From Caldifarciminota bacterium (lineage in GTDB: Bacteria > Hydrothermota > Hydrothermia > B15-G9 > DRBW01): a stretch of DNA of 5,226 nucleotides. Positions 1 through 5,226 of the stretch are shown piece by piece; position 1 is the first letter of the stretch; each line of letters begins with the position of its first letter. The DNA lies in NCBI GenBank assembly GCA_011042705.1, contig DRBW01000239.1, forward strand, positions 1 to 5,226. Direction: 5' to 3'. A model generated the notes under the pieces. That model searched no databases. It was not told where the DNA came from and worked only from the letters and a program-made list of their open reading frames with translations. A program made the position numbers and the translations under genes.

Positions 1-1200
1 AACAACCTCCCTGACATCCTCGAGAAGTTCATTATACAGAAAAGCGATCTCGCGACGCCTGTCGTTCCAGGAATCGAGATGCTTGAGCTTGACGGAGAGA
101 ACCGCTCCCTGAAAGTTTATAGTTCTCAAATTGAGCCCTCTGGTCAGGTGAAAGTATTTCTTTTCGGCGCCGTGGTCGCGCAATTTCCTCAATTTCTCAG
201 CTAATTGATCGTCGTTGGTTGAAACGGCTCCCGCCTCGCCCCATGCCCCCAGATTCTTGCCGGGGTAAAAGCTGAAGGCTGCCGCATCTCCGATGGCTCC
301 CGCCCTCTTCCCCCTGTAAAGGGCGCCGTGAGCCTGGCAGGCATCTTCTATCACCTTCAGGTTGTATTTCTCCGCCAGCTCCAGAATCGGGTTCATATCG
401 GCAGGCTGTCCATAAAGGTGCACGGGGACTATCGCCCTGGTCCTGTTGGTTATCACCTTCCTGAGCTTCGTCGGATCCATGTTATAGGTGGTGGGATCGA
501 TATCGACGAAAACGGGGGTAGCTCCCGTGTAGACTATAGCTTCGAGAGTTGCCACGAAAGTGAAGGGCACCGTGATGACCTCATCGCCCTCCCCGATCCC
601 CAGGGCGAGAAGGGCCATGAAGAGAGCTGTGGTGCCGCTCGATGCGGCCACCACATGTTTAACGCCCAGGTACTGGGCGAACTCCTCTTCGAATTTCCTC
701 ACGTAGTCACCGGCCACAAAGGCATTGTGGGTGATGATATCGGTGAACATGGTATCCAGTTCACCGTAAATCGAATGAAGCTGGGCTTTAAGGTCCATGA
801 AGGGAATTCTTTCCCTTCTCGTTATCTCCCCGCTTCTGAGCTCCTCCAGAAACTCTTCAGGGGTCAGGCAGGGAACATTCCCCGCGGAACTTTTCTCCCT
901 GGTGACGACTGCGCTGAGTCCGAACTGATCTGCCGAGATGGCTTCGAGCGCCCCGAGGTTGAAATCTTCCCTGGACAGGAGCTCTTTGTTAATGCTTGCC
1001 CTCAACGGGATTTCCTGAAAATGCCTCAGAATCTTTTCAACTTCTTTCCCTTTCTCGACAAGGAGCCTGTATTTGGTTTCCGATGAAACCCATCCCTTGA
1101 CAGAGCCCTCTTTTATGGCGTCGATAACCCCAACCTCGTCCTTACCTCCTTCGAGATAATTTTTCAAAACACTATACGCCACAAGCACATCGGGAACCAT
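1..1200 (-). CDS. PIN-like domain fused to DegT/DnrJ/EryC1/StrS sugar aminotransferase (3' end cut by window edge)
   Basis: The frame is open for 400 codons from ATG at 1200 to the window edge. An excellent ribosome site (AGGAGGAG) overlaps the stop of the upstream gene. Residues about 132-400 are a PLP-dependent nucleotide-sugar aminotransferase: it opens with IPFMDLKAQ, continues with FVAGDYVRKFEEEF, ASSGTTAL (187-193), VDIDPTTYNMDP and EDACQAHGA (285-293), and has the Schiff-base lysine K315 in SFYPGKNLG. Family members usually start at that IPF-DLK point and run about 360-380 residues, so roughly 100 C-terminal residues are missing. Residues 1-121 are extra and read as a PIN-domain fold: DVLVAYSVL at the start, an AIKEG-SVKGWVSSET middle, then DFNLGALEAISADQFG, AVVTREK and LTPEEFLEEL, the usual end of PIN proteins. 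Several PIN catalytic acids are absent. The likely reaction is transfer of an amino group from glutamate to a keto-sugar nucleotide; the exact sugar is unknown. The aminotransferase call is firm and the PIN call fairly strong. Confidence 0.93.
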   Translation of the reverse strand, partial: MVPDVLVAYSVLKNYLEGGKDEVGVIDAIKEGSVKGWVSSETKYRLLVEKGKEVEKILRHFQEIPLRASINKELLSREDFNLGALEAISADQFGLSAVVTREKSSAGNVPCLTPEEFLEELRSGEITRRERIPFMDLKAQLHSIYGELDTMFTDIITHNAFVAGDYVRKFEEEFAQYLGVKHVVAASSGTTALFMALLALGIGEGDEVITVPFTFVATLEAIVYTGATPVFVDIDPTTYNMDPTKLRKVITNRTRAIVPVHLYGQPADMNPILELAEKYNLKVIEDACQAHGALYRGKRAGAIGDAAAFSFYPGKNLGAWGEAGAVSTNDDQLAEKLRKLRDHGAEKKYFHLTRGLNLRTINFQGAVLSVKLKHLDSWNDRRREIAFLYNELLEDVREVV

Positions 1201-1209
1201 ATCTCCTCC

Positions 1210-1752
1210 TTATTTTAGGTACTTCCGAACAGTAGCTTTCTGCCCGTATACTACTGCTCCCGCGGGTACATCGTCAACCACCACAGACCCCATACCTATG
1301 AGAGCTCCCTCTCCTATCGTGATGCCACAGCGAATCGCGCTTGCAGCTCCGATCGAAGCTCCTTTCTTGACGAGGGTCGGGGTTATTTCGTACTCAACGA
1401 TCTGCTCCCCCCTGTCATCACAGGCACGGGGGAGGACATCGTTGGTAAATATAACCGCTGGTCCTATGAAAACGCAATCCTCCACCGTAACTCCCTCAGG
1501 GAGAAAAGCGTAAGGCTCTATCTTTACGTTATTTCCTATCTTCACGCCCTTCCTTATTTCCACAAAAGCGCCTATCTTGACGTTCTTGCCGATGTGAGCG
1601 CCGTATATGTTCACATTGCTCCATATCAGCGTTCCCTCTCCGATCACCGTGTCCTTTATGATTATGTTAAATTCGGGTTTGATAATCGTAACCGGCTTTC
1701 CTTCCTCTATCTCATACCTGTTCCCTCTTATGAGTATAAACGTACCTGCCAC
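1210..1752 (-). CDS. Hexapeptide-repeat (left-handed beta-helix) sugar N-acyltransferase, WbpD/WlbB-like
   Basis: 180 residues with a GTG start at 1752, chosen because AAGGAGG lies 5 bases upstream. After about 33 residues of N-terminal lead, hexapeptide turns run from roughly 35 to 103 (VIGEGT, HIGKNV, KIGAFV, KIGNNV, VFIGPA). A loop follows (FTNDVLPRACDDRGEQ), then more coils at 126-160 (TLVKKGASIGA, ITIGEGALIGMGSVV) and the ending DVPAGAVVYGQKA. The FTN-PR loop followed by TLVKKGA is characteristic of the acetyl-CoA-dependent acetyltransferases that act on 3-amino sugar nucleotides (WbpD/WlbB, QdtC/FdtC). These are cytoplasmic, usually trimeric, and about 180-190 residues long. The gene lies 14 bases after the sugar transferase and 9 bases before the aminotransferase, which probably makes its substrate. 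That supports N-acetylation of the amino group introduced by the neighbour. Whether the sugar is a uronic acid or a deoxyhexose cannot be told here. Confidence 0.9.
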   Translation of the reverse strand: MAGTFILIRGNRYEIEEGKPVTIIKPEFNIIIKDTVIGEGTLIWSNVNIYGAHIGKNVKIGAFVEIRKGVKIGNNVKIEPYAFLPEGVTVEDCVFIGPAVIFTNDVLPRACDDRGEQIVEYEITPTLVKKGASIGAASAIRCGITIGEGALIGMGSVVVDDVPAGAVVYGQKATVRKYLK

Positions 1753-1766
1753 CGATTCCTCCTTGT

Positions 1767-2390
1767 TTAGTAAGCCCCCTTGCCCGCTATCATGGTGGGA
1801 ATGGTCTTTATGAGGATGTAAAGGTCCAGGGCAAAAGACCTCCTCCTGGTGTATTCGATATCTAAGCGCACCATCTCGTCAAAGGGCAAAAGGGTTCGCC
1901 CTGAGACCTGCCACAGGCCCGTAATACCTGGTTTGGCCTCCAGCCTTTTGAAATGCCAGTCCTTGTAATACTTGAGCTCGTAGGGAATGGGGGGACGCGG
2001 GCCGACGACGCTCATATCGCCTTTAAGAACGTTGAAAAATTGGGGAAGCTCATCGAGGCTGGTCCTCCTCAAAAACCTCCCTATGGGCGTTACCCTCGGG
2101 TCCTTTTCGATTTTATAGGCCTTTCCGGCTTTTTTGTTGTTAGTGATCAGCTCCTTAACGTATTCCTTGTGAAGATCGTGGTTGTTGTTGGTGTACATCG
2201 TCCTGAACTTATAAAAGACGAAGGGCCGTTTCTTTTCTCCTACCCTTATCTGTTTGAACAACACGGGACCTTTCGAGGACAATTTCACTATGAGCCCCAG
2301 AATGAGAAAAATGGGAAACCCCAGAATCAACACCGTGTAAGAAAAGATTACATCAAATGCCCTTTTTACTATATCTGCATCTCTTGCCAT
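1767..2390 (-). CDS. Polyprenyl-phosphate sugar-1-phosphate transferase (bacterial sugar transferase, PglC/WcaJ core)
   Basis: 207 residues, ATG start at 2390 with AAGGAT about 8 bases upstream. This is the short monotopic form of the family: a KRAFD motif (9-13) before a hydrophobic re-entrant helix (about 14-36, with a proline at 26), then GPVLFKQIRVG, FYKFRTM (59-65), the DPRVTPIGRFLRRTSLDELPQ region containing the catalytic Asp-Glu pair D113-E114, GDMSVVGPRPP, and KPGITGLWQVSGR (153-165). Members attach a sugar-1-phosphate from a nucleotide sugar to undecaprenyl phosphate at the inner face of the membrane. This is the first committed step of a lipid-linked glycan. There is no N-terminal multi-pass domain of the WbaP/WcaJ full-length kind. 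It is the first gene of the leftward operon and sits downstream of a good minus-strand promoter. The sugar used (GalNAc, bacillosamine, Gal, Glc) cannot be assigned from sequence alone. Confidence 0.95.
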   Translation of the reverse strand: MARDADIVKRAFDVIFSYTVLILGFPIFLILGLIVKLSSKGPVLFKQIRVGEKKRPFVFYKFRTMYTNNNHDLHKEYVKELITNNKKAGKAYKIEKDPRVTPIGRFLRRTSLDELPQFFNVLKGDMSVVGPRPPIPYELKYYKDWHFKRLEAKPGITGLWQVSGRTLLPFDEMVRLDIEYTRRRSFALDLYILIKTIPTMIAGKGAY

Positions 2391-2444
2391 GAGTAAGATC
2401 CTTGCTGTGGGACGTGTGATAATAAAAGCTCCTATTTTGTAATT

Positions 2445-2473
2445 AATATAACTCTTTATGTAAGTTTTAGCAA
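2445..2473 (-). promoter_or_regulatory. Sigma70-type promoter for the leftward sugar operon
   Basis: Read on the minus strand, TTGCTA (2473-2468) is followed by a 17-base spacer and TATATT (2450-2445). The -10 matches the consensus at 5 of 6 positions and the -35 at 4 of 6. Transcription would start near 2438, giving a leader of about 48 bases before the sugar transferase ATG. This is inferred from sequence only. Confidence 0.55.
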
Positions 2474-2491
2474 CAGCGAGCGCTTTTTCGC

Positions 2492-2520
2492 TTGACTACA
2501 TCTTGAATTTTCAGTATATA
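2492..2520 (+). promoter_or_regulatory. Sigma70-type promoter for miaB
   Basis: TTGACT (2492-2497), a 17-base spacer, and TATATA (2515-2520) lie just before miaB. Start of transcription would be expected near 2527, only about 6 bases before the ATG at 2533, so the GAAGG ribosome-binding sequence at 2521-2525 would not be in the transcript. Either miaB has a near-leaderless mRNA from this promoter or another start site further upstream is used. Confidence 0.5.
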
Positions 2521-2532
2521 GAAGGCCTGATC

Positions 2533-3825
2533 ATGAAATTCTTCGTCCGCACATTCGGCTGTCAGATGAACGTGTACGACTCGGAGTTGATATCCGAGCT
2601 CCTTCTGAAAGAAGGCTTGAAAGAATCGCCTTCTCCCGAAGAAGCCGATGTCATACTGGTGAACACCTGTACGGTCAGGCAGAAGGCCGAAGAAAGGGGC
2701 CACGAGTACGCCAGATTCTGGAAAAGGAGGGGGAAAAAGGTCGTTATCCTCGGATGTCTGGCTCAACAGGATAAGGAGAAGCTCCTGGATGTCGCCGATC
2801 TCGTTATTGGAACAAGAAGTTACACACTTCTGCCGGGCACCATAAAAGAGCTGTTGAAAAAAGGCGAAAAGGCTGTTCTGACCGAGGACCGCGGGCTGAT
2901 CGATCTCACCGAAGTCTCCCTCAAGAGATCTCCGAGGCTGAGCAGCTTTTCAGAATTCGTCACGATAATGCGGGGCTGTGATAATTTCTGCAGCTATTGC
3001 ATAGTCCCCTATGTCAGAGGAAGGGAAATGAGCCGTCCGCCGGAAATGATCCTTTCCGAAATCAAGAATCTCGAATCCAGGGGGATCATAGAGGTCACCT
3101 TGCTGGGACAGAACGTCAATTCCTATTTCTACGGCGGAACGGATTTCGCCGAGCTTCTCGAAATGATCGACAAAAATACTTCGCTTTACAGGCTCCGTTT
3201 CACGACATCCCATCCCAGAGATATGTCTTACAAAACGATAAAGACCATAATGAATTCGAAGAGAATAACTCACTGGTTCCACCTCCCTCTCCAGGCCGGC
3301 TCCACGAAAGTACTCCGTCTTATGAGAAGGGGTTACACCAAGGAGGAATACCTCGACCTCGTCGGGACGATCAGAGGGCTCGACCCCGATGCATCCGTAA
3401 CCACCGACATAATGGTGGGTTTTCCCGGCGAGGAAGAGGAAGATTTTCTCGAAACCCTCGATGTTGTCGAAAAAGCTGGCTTCGATCACGCCTATACCTT
3501 CATCTTCACAAAAAGGCCACGCACTGCTGCCTTCTACATGAAAGAAACGCTGTCTCCTCGCGAGAAGGGAAAAAGGCTCCGAAGACTCATCGAAAGCGTG
3601 AATAAAACGGTCTGGCAGAGGCGACAGAGAATGCTCGGCAGGACCTACGAACTGCTGATAGAAGGCCCCTCAAGAAAAGACAAAAATCTGTCCAGGGGAA
3701 GAACCGATGGCAACATCACGGTCGTCGTGACCAAGAGGCTTGAACCCGGGACTAGGGTCCTCGCGAAAATAAGGGACATAAAGGGCCTGACCCCGATCGC
3801 CGACGTGGTCAAGAATCTAAATTAA
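2533..3825 (+). CDS. miaB: tRNA-2-methylthio-N6-dimethylallyladenosine synthase MiaB
   Basis: 430 residues from ATG 2533. This start is chosen over an in-frame TTG at 2503 because the family begins with the M-K-F-F-V-R-TFGCQMN block and GAAGG lies 7 bases upstream. The N-terminal UPF0004 domain carries the three auxiliary-cluster cysteines C10 (TFGCQMNVYDSE), C46 (NTCTVR) and C75 (LGCLAQ). The radical-SAM domain has C149, C153 and C156 in MRGCDNFCSYCIVPYVRGRE, followed by LGQNVNSY, HLPLQAGS and DIMVGFPGE. A TRAM RNA-binding domain fills about residues 365-430. The enzyme uses two [4Fe-4S] clusters and SAM to add a methylthio group to C2 of i6A37 in tRNAs that read UNN codons. TFGCQMN and the Arg-rich CIVPYVRGRE distinguish it from RimO (SLGCxKN) and MtaB (LGCKVN). 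A usually glycine-containing RPGTxAA stretch reads RPRTAA here. It seems to be a single-gene unit, divergent from the sugar operon. Confidence 0.96.
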   Translation: MKFFVRTFGCQMNVYDSELISELLLKEGLKESPSPEEADVILVNTCTVRQKAEERGHEYARFWKRRGKKVVILGCLAQQDKEKLLDVADLVIGTRSYTLLPGTIKELLKKGEKAVLTEDRGLIDLTEVSLKRSPRLSSFSEFVTIMRGCDNFCSYCIVPYVRGREMSRPPEMILSEIKNLESRGIIEVTLLGQNVNSYFYGGTDFAELLEMIDKNTSLYRLRFTTSHPRDMSYKTIKTIMNSKRITHWFHLPLQAGSTKVLRLMRRGYTKEEYLDLVGTIRGLDPDASVTTDIMVGFPGEEEEDFLETLDVVEKAGFDHAYTFIFTKRPRTAAFYMKETLSPREKGKRLRRLIESVNKTVWQRRQRMLGRTYELLIEGPSRKDKNLSRGRTDGNITVVVTKRLEPGTRVLAKIRDIKGLTPIADVVKNLN

Positions 3826-3922
3826 GCCGAATTGCTTCCTTCCCCAAAATGGCGGTCCATCCGGTATACCGAAACAACGGGATGCTGAGACTCAGGTTCA
3901 CAATGGATATACCCTGAAAAGG
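3826..3922. other. Intergenic gap between miaB and the tRNA promoter, with two short palindromes
   Basis: I see no gene and no clear intrinsic terminator for miaB here. Two perfect short palindromes are present: CGGTATACCG at 3862-3871 and CTGAGACTCAG at 3885-3895. Neither has a loop and T-run that would make a terminator. They may be chance or protein-binding sites. Confidence 0.4.
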
Positions 3923-3951
3923 TTGACAAAATCCTTTAACCCATCGATAAT
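3923..3951 (+). promoter_or_regulatory. Near-consensus sigma70 promoter for tRNA-Arg
   Basis: TTGACA (3923-3928) is a perfect -35 box. A 17-base spacer follows, then GATAAT (3946-3951), which matches the -10 consensus at 5 of 6 positions. Expected transcription start is about 3958, leaving a short 5' leader of about 6 bases for RNase P to remove. Strength and spacing are as expected for a stable-RNA gene. Confidence 0.8.
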
Positions 3952-3963
3952 AATTAAGCTCGC

Positions 3964-4037
3964 GCGCCCGTAGCTCAATTGGATAGAGCGGCGGACTACG
4001 AATCCGTAGGCTGGGGGTTCGAGTCCCTCCGGGCGCG
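3964..4037 (+). tRNA. tRNA-Arg (anticodon ACG)
   Basis: A full cloverleaf of 74 bases. The acceptor strands are GCGCCCG (3964-3970) and CGGGCGC (4030-4036), with discriminator G at 4037. The D arm is GCTC/GAGC. The anticodon stem GCGGA/TCCGT holds loop CTACGAA with anticodon ACG at 3998-4000. The T arm is GGGGG/CCCTC with loop TTCGAGT. The 3' CCA is not encoded. With A34 deaminated to inosine by TadA, this tRNA reads CGU, CGC and CGA. Two more bases on each side (GC at 3962-3963 and the G-C at 4037-4038) extend the acceptor pairing. An integrase gene follows in the same orientation, so the 3' half of this tRNA is a good candidate for the attachment site. Confidence 0.97.
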
Positions 4038-4038
4038 C

Positions 4039-4110
4039 TTTTTGAGTTTAAGACTTTCTTCCTCAATTACTTAGCCCCTCCCGGTAATTGTTGGTCTCAA
4101 CCCTCAAAAA
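4039..4110 (+). repeat. Nested inverted repeats between tRNA-Arg and the integrase start
   Basis: The outer arms TTTTTGAG (4039-4046) and CTCAAAAA (4103-4110) are perfect complements, and the pairing resumes inside with AGAC (4051-4054) and GTCT (4094-4097). Nested within are CAATTAC (4064-4070) and GTAATTG (4084-4090), a perfect 7-base pair around a 13-base loop. The outer left arm begins two bases after the tRNA and the right arm ends exactly where the integrase GGAGG begins (4111). The inner loop holds CCTCC (4077-4081), complementary to that GGAGG. The structure could be a recombinase-binding attachment region, an RNA fold controlling integrase translation, or both. Function is inferred. 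Confidence 0.55.
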
Positions 4111-4123
4111 GGAGGTTTTCCCC

Positions 4124-5035
4124 ATGAGTCTCACGACCTCTAAGACAGGAATTGGTCTGTTTGAAGAGGCCATGAAAAGCTTCCTGACCTCATGCCGGGT
4201 TAAGGGGCTATCGCTTAGAACCATCAAATGGTATGAATATGTCCTCAATGAATTCAGAAAATATGTGGAGGAACCTCTTGAAAACATCACCAAAGAGACA
4301 ATCCAGAATTACCTTCTGCTGCTGAAGGAGAAGGGATTTAAGAAAACCACACTTGCTAACAGATACAGGGGCCTTAGAGCCTTCTTCAATTATCTTGCAG
4401 AAGAGGAGATTATCTTCGTGAATCCCATTCAGGGCGTCAAGCCTCCCAAACTCCCGAAAGTTTTCCCCAATTGTCTCAGCGATGAGGAGGTTGATAAACT
4501 AATCAAAGCGTTAAAAGGCAGCTCCTGGTATCAGGTCAGGAACAGGGCCATCGTTCTGCTGTTTCTCGAAACCGGCATCAGATTGAGGGAGCTCAGAGAA
4601 TTAAAACTCAGGGACATAAACCTCAGCAGACACGAAATCAAAGCAAGGGGGAAAGGCGAAAAGGAAAGAATAGTCTTCTTCGGCAGACGTGTTCTGGAGG
4701 CCCTCAAGAAGTGGCTCTCTGTGAGGGGAGGCATTTTAACGGTTGACGAACCCCTCTTTATTACGCAGGACGGCCTGCCGATGAAAGACAGGCACATTGA
4801 AAGAATAGTCAGCAAAGCTGCGAAAAAGGCAGGCATCACGAAACGCGTCAGTCCTCACACCCTCCGCCACACCTTTGCGACTCTCTTCATTAAAAACGGC
4901 GGAGATGTGTTCACCCTTCAGAGGCTTTTAGGACATTCTGATGTCTCCACCTGCATGATATATGTAAACATGGCAGGAAGAGATTTAAAGGAAAGTGCAT
5001 TGAGGTTTTCGCCTATAGACAGGCTATATTATTAA
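4124..5035 (+). CDS. Tyrosine recombinase / phage-type integrase (XerC/XerD-like)
   Basis: 303 residues. ATG 4124 is chosen because GGAGG at 4111-4115 sits 8 bases upstream; a TTG at 4088 would add 12 residues without family support and has no ribosome site. Residues about 13-100 are the SAM-like N-terminal core-binding domain (FEEAMKSFLTSCRVKG through FFNYLAEEEIIFVNP). Residues about 115-295 are the catalytic domain with the full set of active-site residues: R153 in ETGIRLRELREL, K177 in RGKGEKER, H245 and R248 in SPHTLRHTFAT, H271 in LLGHSDV, and the nucleophile Y280 in CMIYVN. Spacing is nearly the same as in XerD, but the position directly after a tRNA gene and before a phage-like helix-turn-helix gene suggests a mobile-element integrase, not the chromosome dimer-resolution enzyme. 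It cuts and rejoins DNA through a 3'-phosphotyrosine intermediate. It appears intact and active. Confidence 0.95.
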   Translation: MSLTTSKTGIGLFEEAMKSFLTSCRVKGLSLRTIKWYEYVLNEFRKYVEEPLENITKETIQNYLLLLKEKGFKKTTLANRYRGLRAFFNYLAEEEIIFVNPIQGVKPPKLPKVFPNCLSDEEVDKLIKALKGSSWYQVRNRAIVLLFLETGIRLRELRELKLRDINLSRHEIKARGKGEKERIVFFGRRVLEALKKWLSVRGGILTVDEPLFITQDGLPMKDRHIERIVSKAAKKAGITKRVSPHTLRHTFATLFIKNGGDVFTLQRLLGHSDVSTCMIYVNMAGRDLKESALRFSPIDRLYY

Positions 5036-5056
5036 AAACCGAAGGAGATGATTCAA

Positions 5057-5226
5057 ATGACCAAGTATACGGAGGATAAGGTTTTACAAATAACCACCCT
5101 CCTCAAGGCAGGAGCCACCATAAAAATGGCCTGTAAAATCGCTGGCATATCAAGACAGGCCTTTTACAACTGGATGAGGAAACACGGAGATTTTGAGTTA
5201 AAGGTAAATCAGGCCATAGTGGAATC
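5057..5226 (+). CDS. Helix-turn-helix protein, phage terminase small-subunit-like (3' end cut by window edge)
   Basis: 56 codons are visible from ATG 5057, with AAGGAG about 9 bases upstream and 21 bases after the integrase stop, so the two are probably co-transcribed. An in-frame ATG at 5048 overlaps the ribosome site and is rejected. Residues about 6-41 form a homeodomain-like helix-turn-helix: EDKVLQITTLLKAG, then the turn and recognition helix TIKMACKIAGISRQAFYNWM. It is followed by RKHGDFELKVNQAIVE, which resembles the hP-DF-x-x-V-x-x-A segment common after this domain in small phage terminase-like proteins. Alternatives are the first ORF of a transposase (IS3-type OrfA has a similar fold) or a small element regulator. 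The missing remainder would decide. Confidence 0.7.
   Translation, partial: MTKYTEDKVLQITTLLKAGATIKMACKIAGISRQAFYNWMRKHGDFELKVNQAIVE

Noticed and set aside
795..840. Internal start separating the PIN and aminotransferase parts into two genes
   Set aside because: No stop lies between the parts, and the ATG at codon 135 lacks a suitably spaced ribosome site; the sequence supports one fused protein.
328..1086. Long plus-strand open frame opposite the aminotransferase
   Set aside because: Its product has no recognisable family and it lies antisense to a gene with clear DegT motifs; it is a codon-bias shadow.
2503..2532. TTG start adding 10 residues to MiaB
   Set aside because: The TTG lies inside the predicted promoter and has no ribosome site; the family begins at the M-K-F-F-V-R block.
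2467..2766. Minus-strand open frame overlapping the start of miaB
   Set aside because: It is antisense to the cysteine-rich MiaB N-terminus, has no family resemblance and no good start signals.
3862..3895. Palindromes CGGTATACCG and CTGAGACTCAG as a miaB terminator
   Set aside because: Neither can form a proper stem-loop and no T-run follows.
2533..4037. Functional coupling of MiaB with the adjacent tRNA-Arg
   Set aside because: MiaB modifies i6A37 in UNN-reading tRNAs. This tRNA has G36 and reads CGN codons, and each gene has its own promoter, so proximity is probably incidental.
4088..4123. TTG start adding 12 residues to the integrase
   Set aside because: It would place the strong GGAGG site inside the coding sequence and there is no SD before it.
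3809..4293. Two minus-strand open frames across the tRNA and the integrase start
   Set aside because: They run through the tRNA gene and the integrase coding region in antisense; translated-tRNA artefacts of this kind are common.

Overview
The window looks like a stretch of bacterial chromosome from an organism of moderate GC. Its proteins are rich in Lys and Glu and it uses many AGG/AGA (Arg) and ATA (Ile) codons, a style common in thermophilic or deep-branching anaerobic bacteria. I cannot name the phylum from this sequence alone.

Left part (1-2390, minus strand): three genes in a tight leftward operon for a surface polysaccharide or glycoconjugate. In order of transcription they are a membrane sugar-phosphate transferase of the PglC/WcaJ catalytic-core type, a left-handed beta-helix acyltransferase resembling WbpD/WlbB, and a DegT/DnrJ/EryC1/StrS sugar aminotransferase cut by the left edge. 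The last two are the usual pair for turning a keto-sugar nucleotide into an amino sugar and acetylating it. The aminotransferase carries about 120 extra N-terminal residues that read as a degenerate PIN (VapC-like nuclease fold) domain. This is the most unusual thing in the window.

Middle (2391-3825): a compact divergent promoter region, then miaB, the radical-SAM tRNA methylthiotransferase, on the plus strand. The best miaB promoter lies so close to the start codon that the mRNA would be almost leaderless.

Right part (3826-5226, plus strand): a consensus-like promoter drives tRNA-Arg(ACG). Directly after the tRNA 3' end come an inverted-repeat-rich stretch, a complete XerC/D-sized tyrosine recombinase, and the start of a small helix-turn-helix protein of the phage terminase-small-subunit-like kind. 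This is the layout of one end of an integrative element inserted at a tRNA gene. Its other end and its cargo lie beyond the right edge.

No gene-free stretch exceeds 300 bases. I see no CRISPR array, rRNA or complete insertion sequence.
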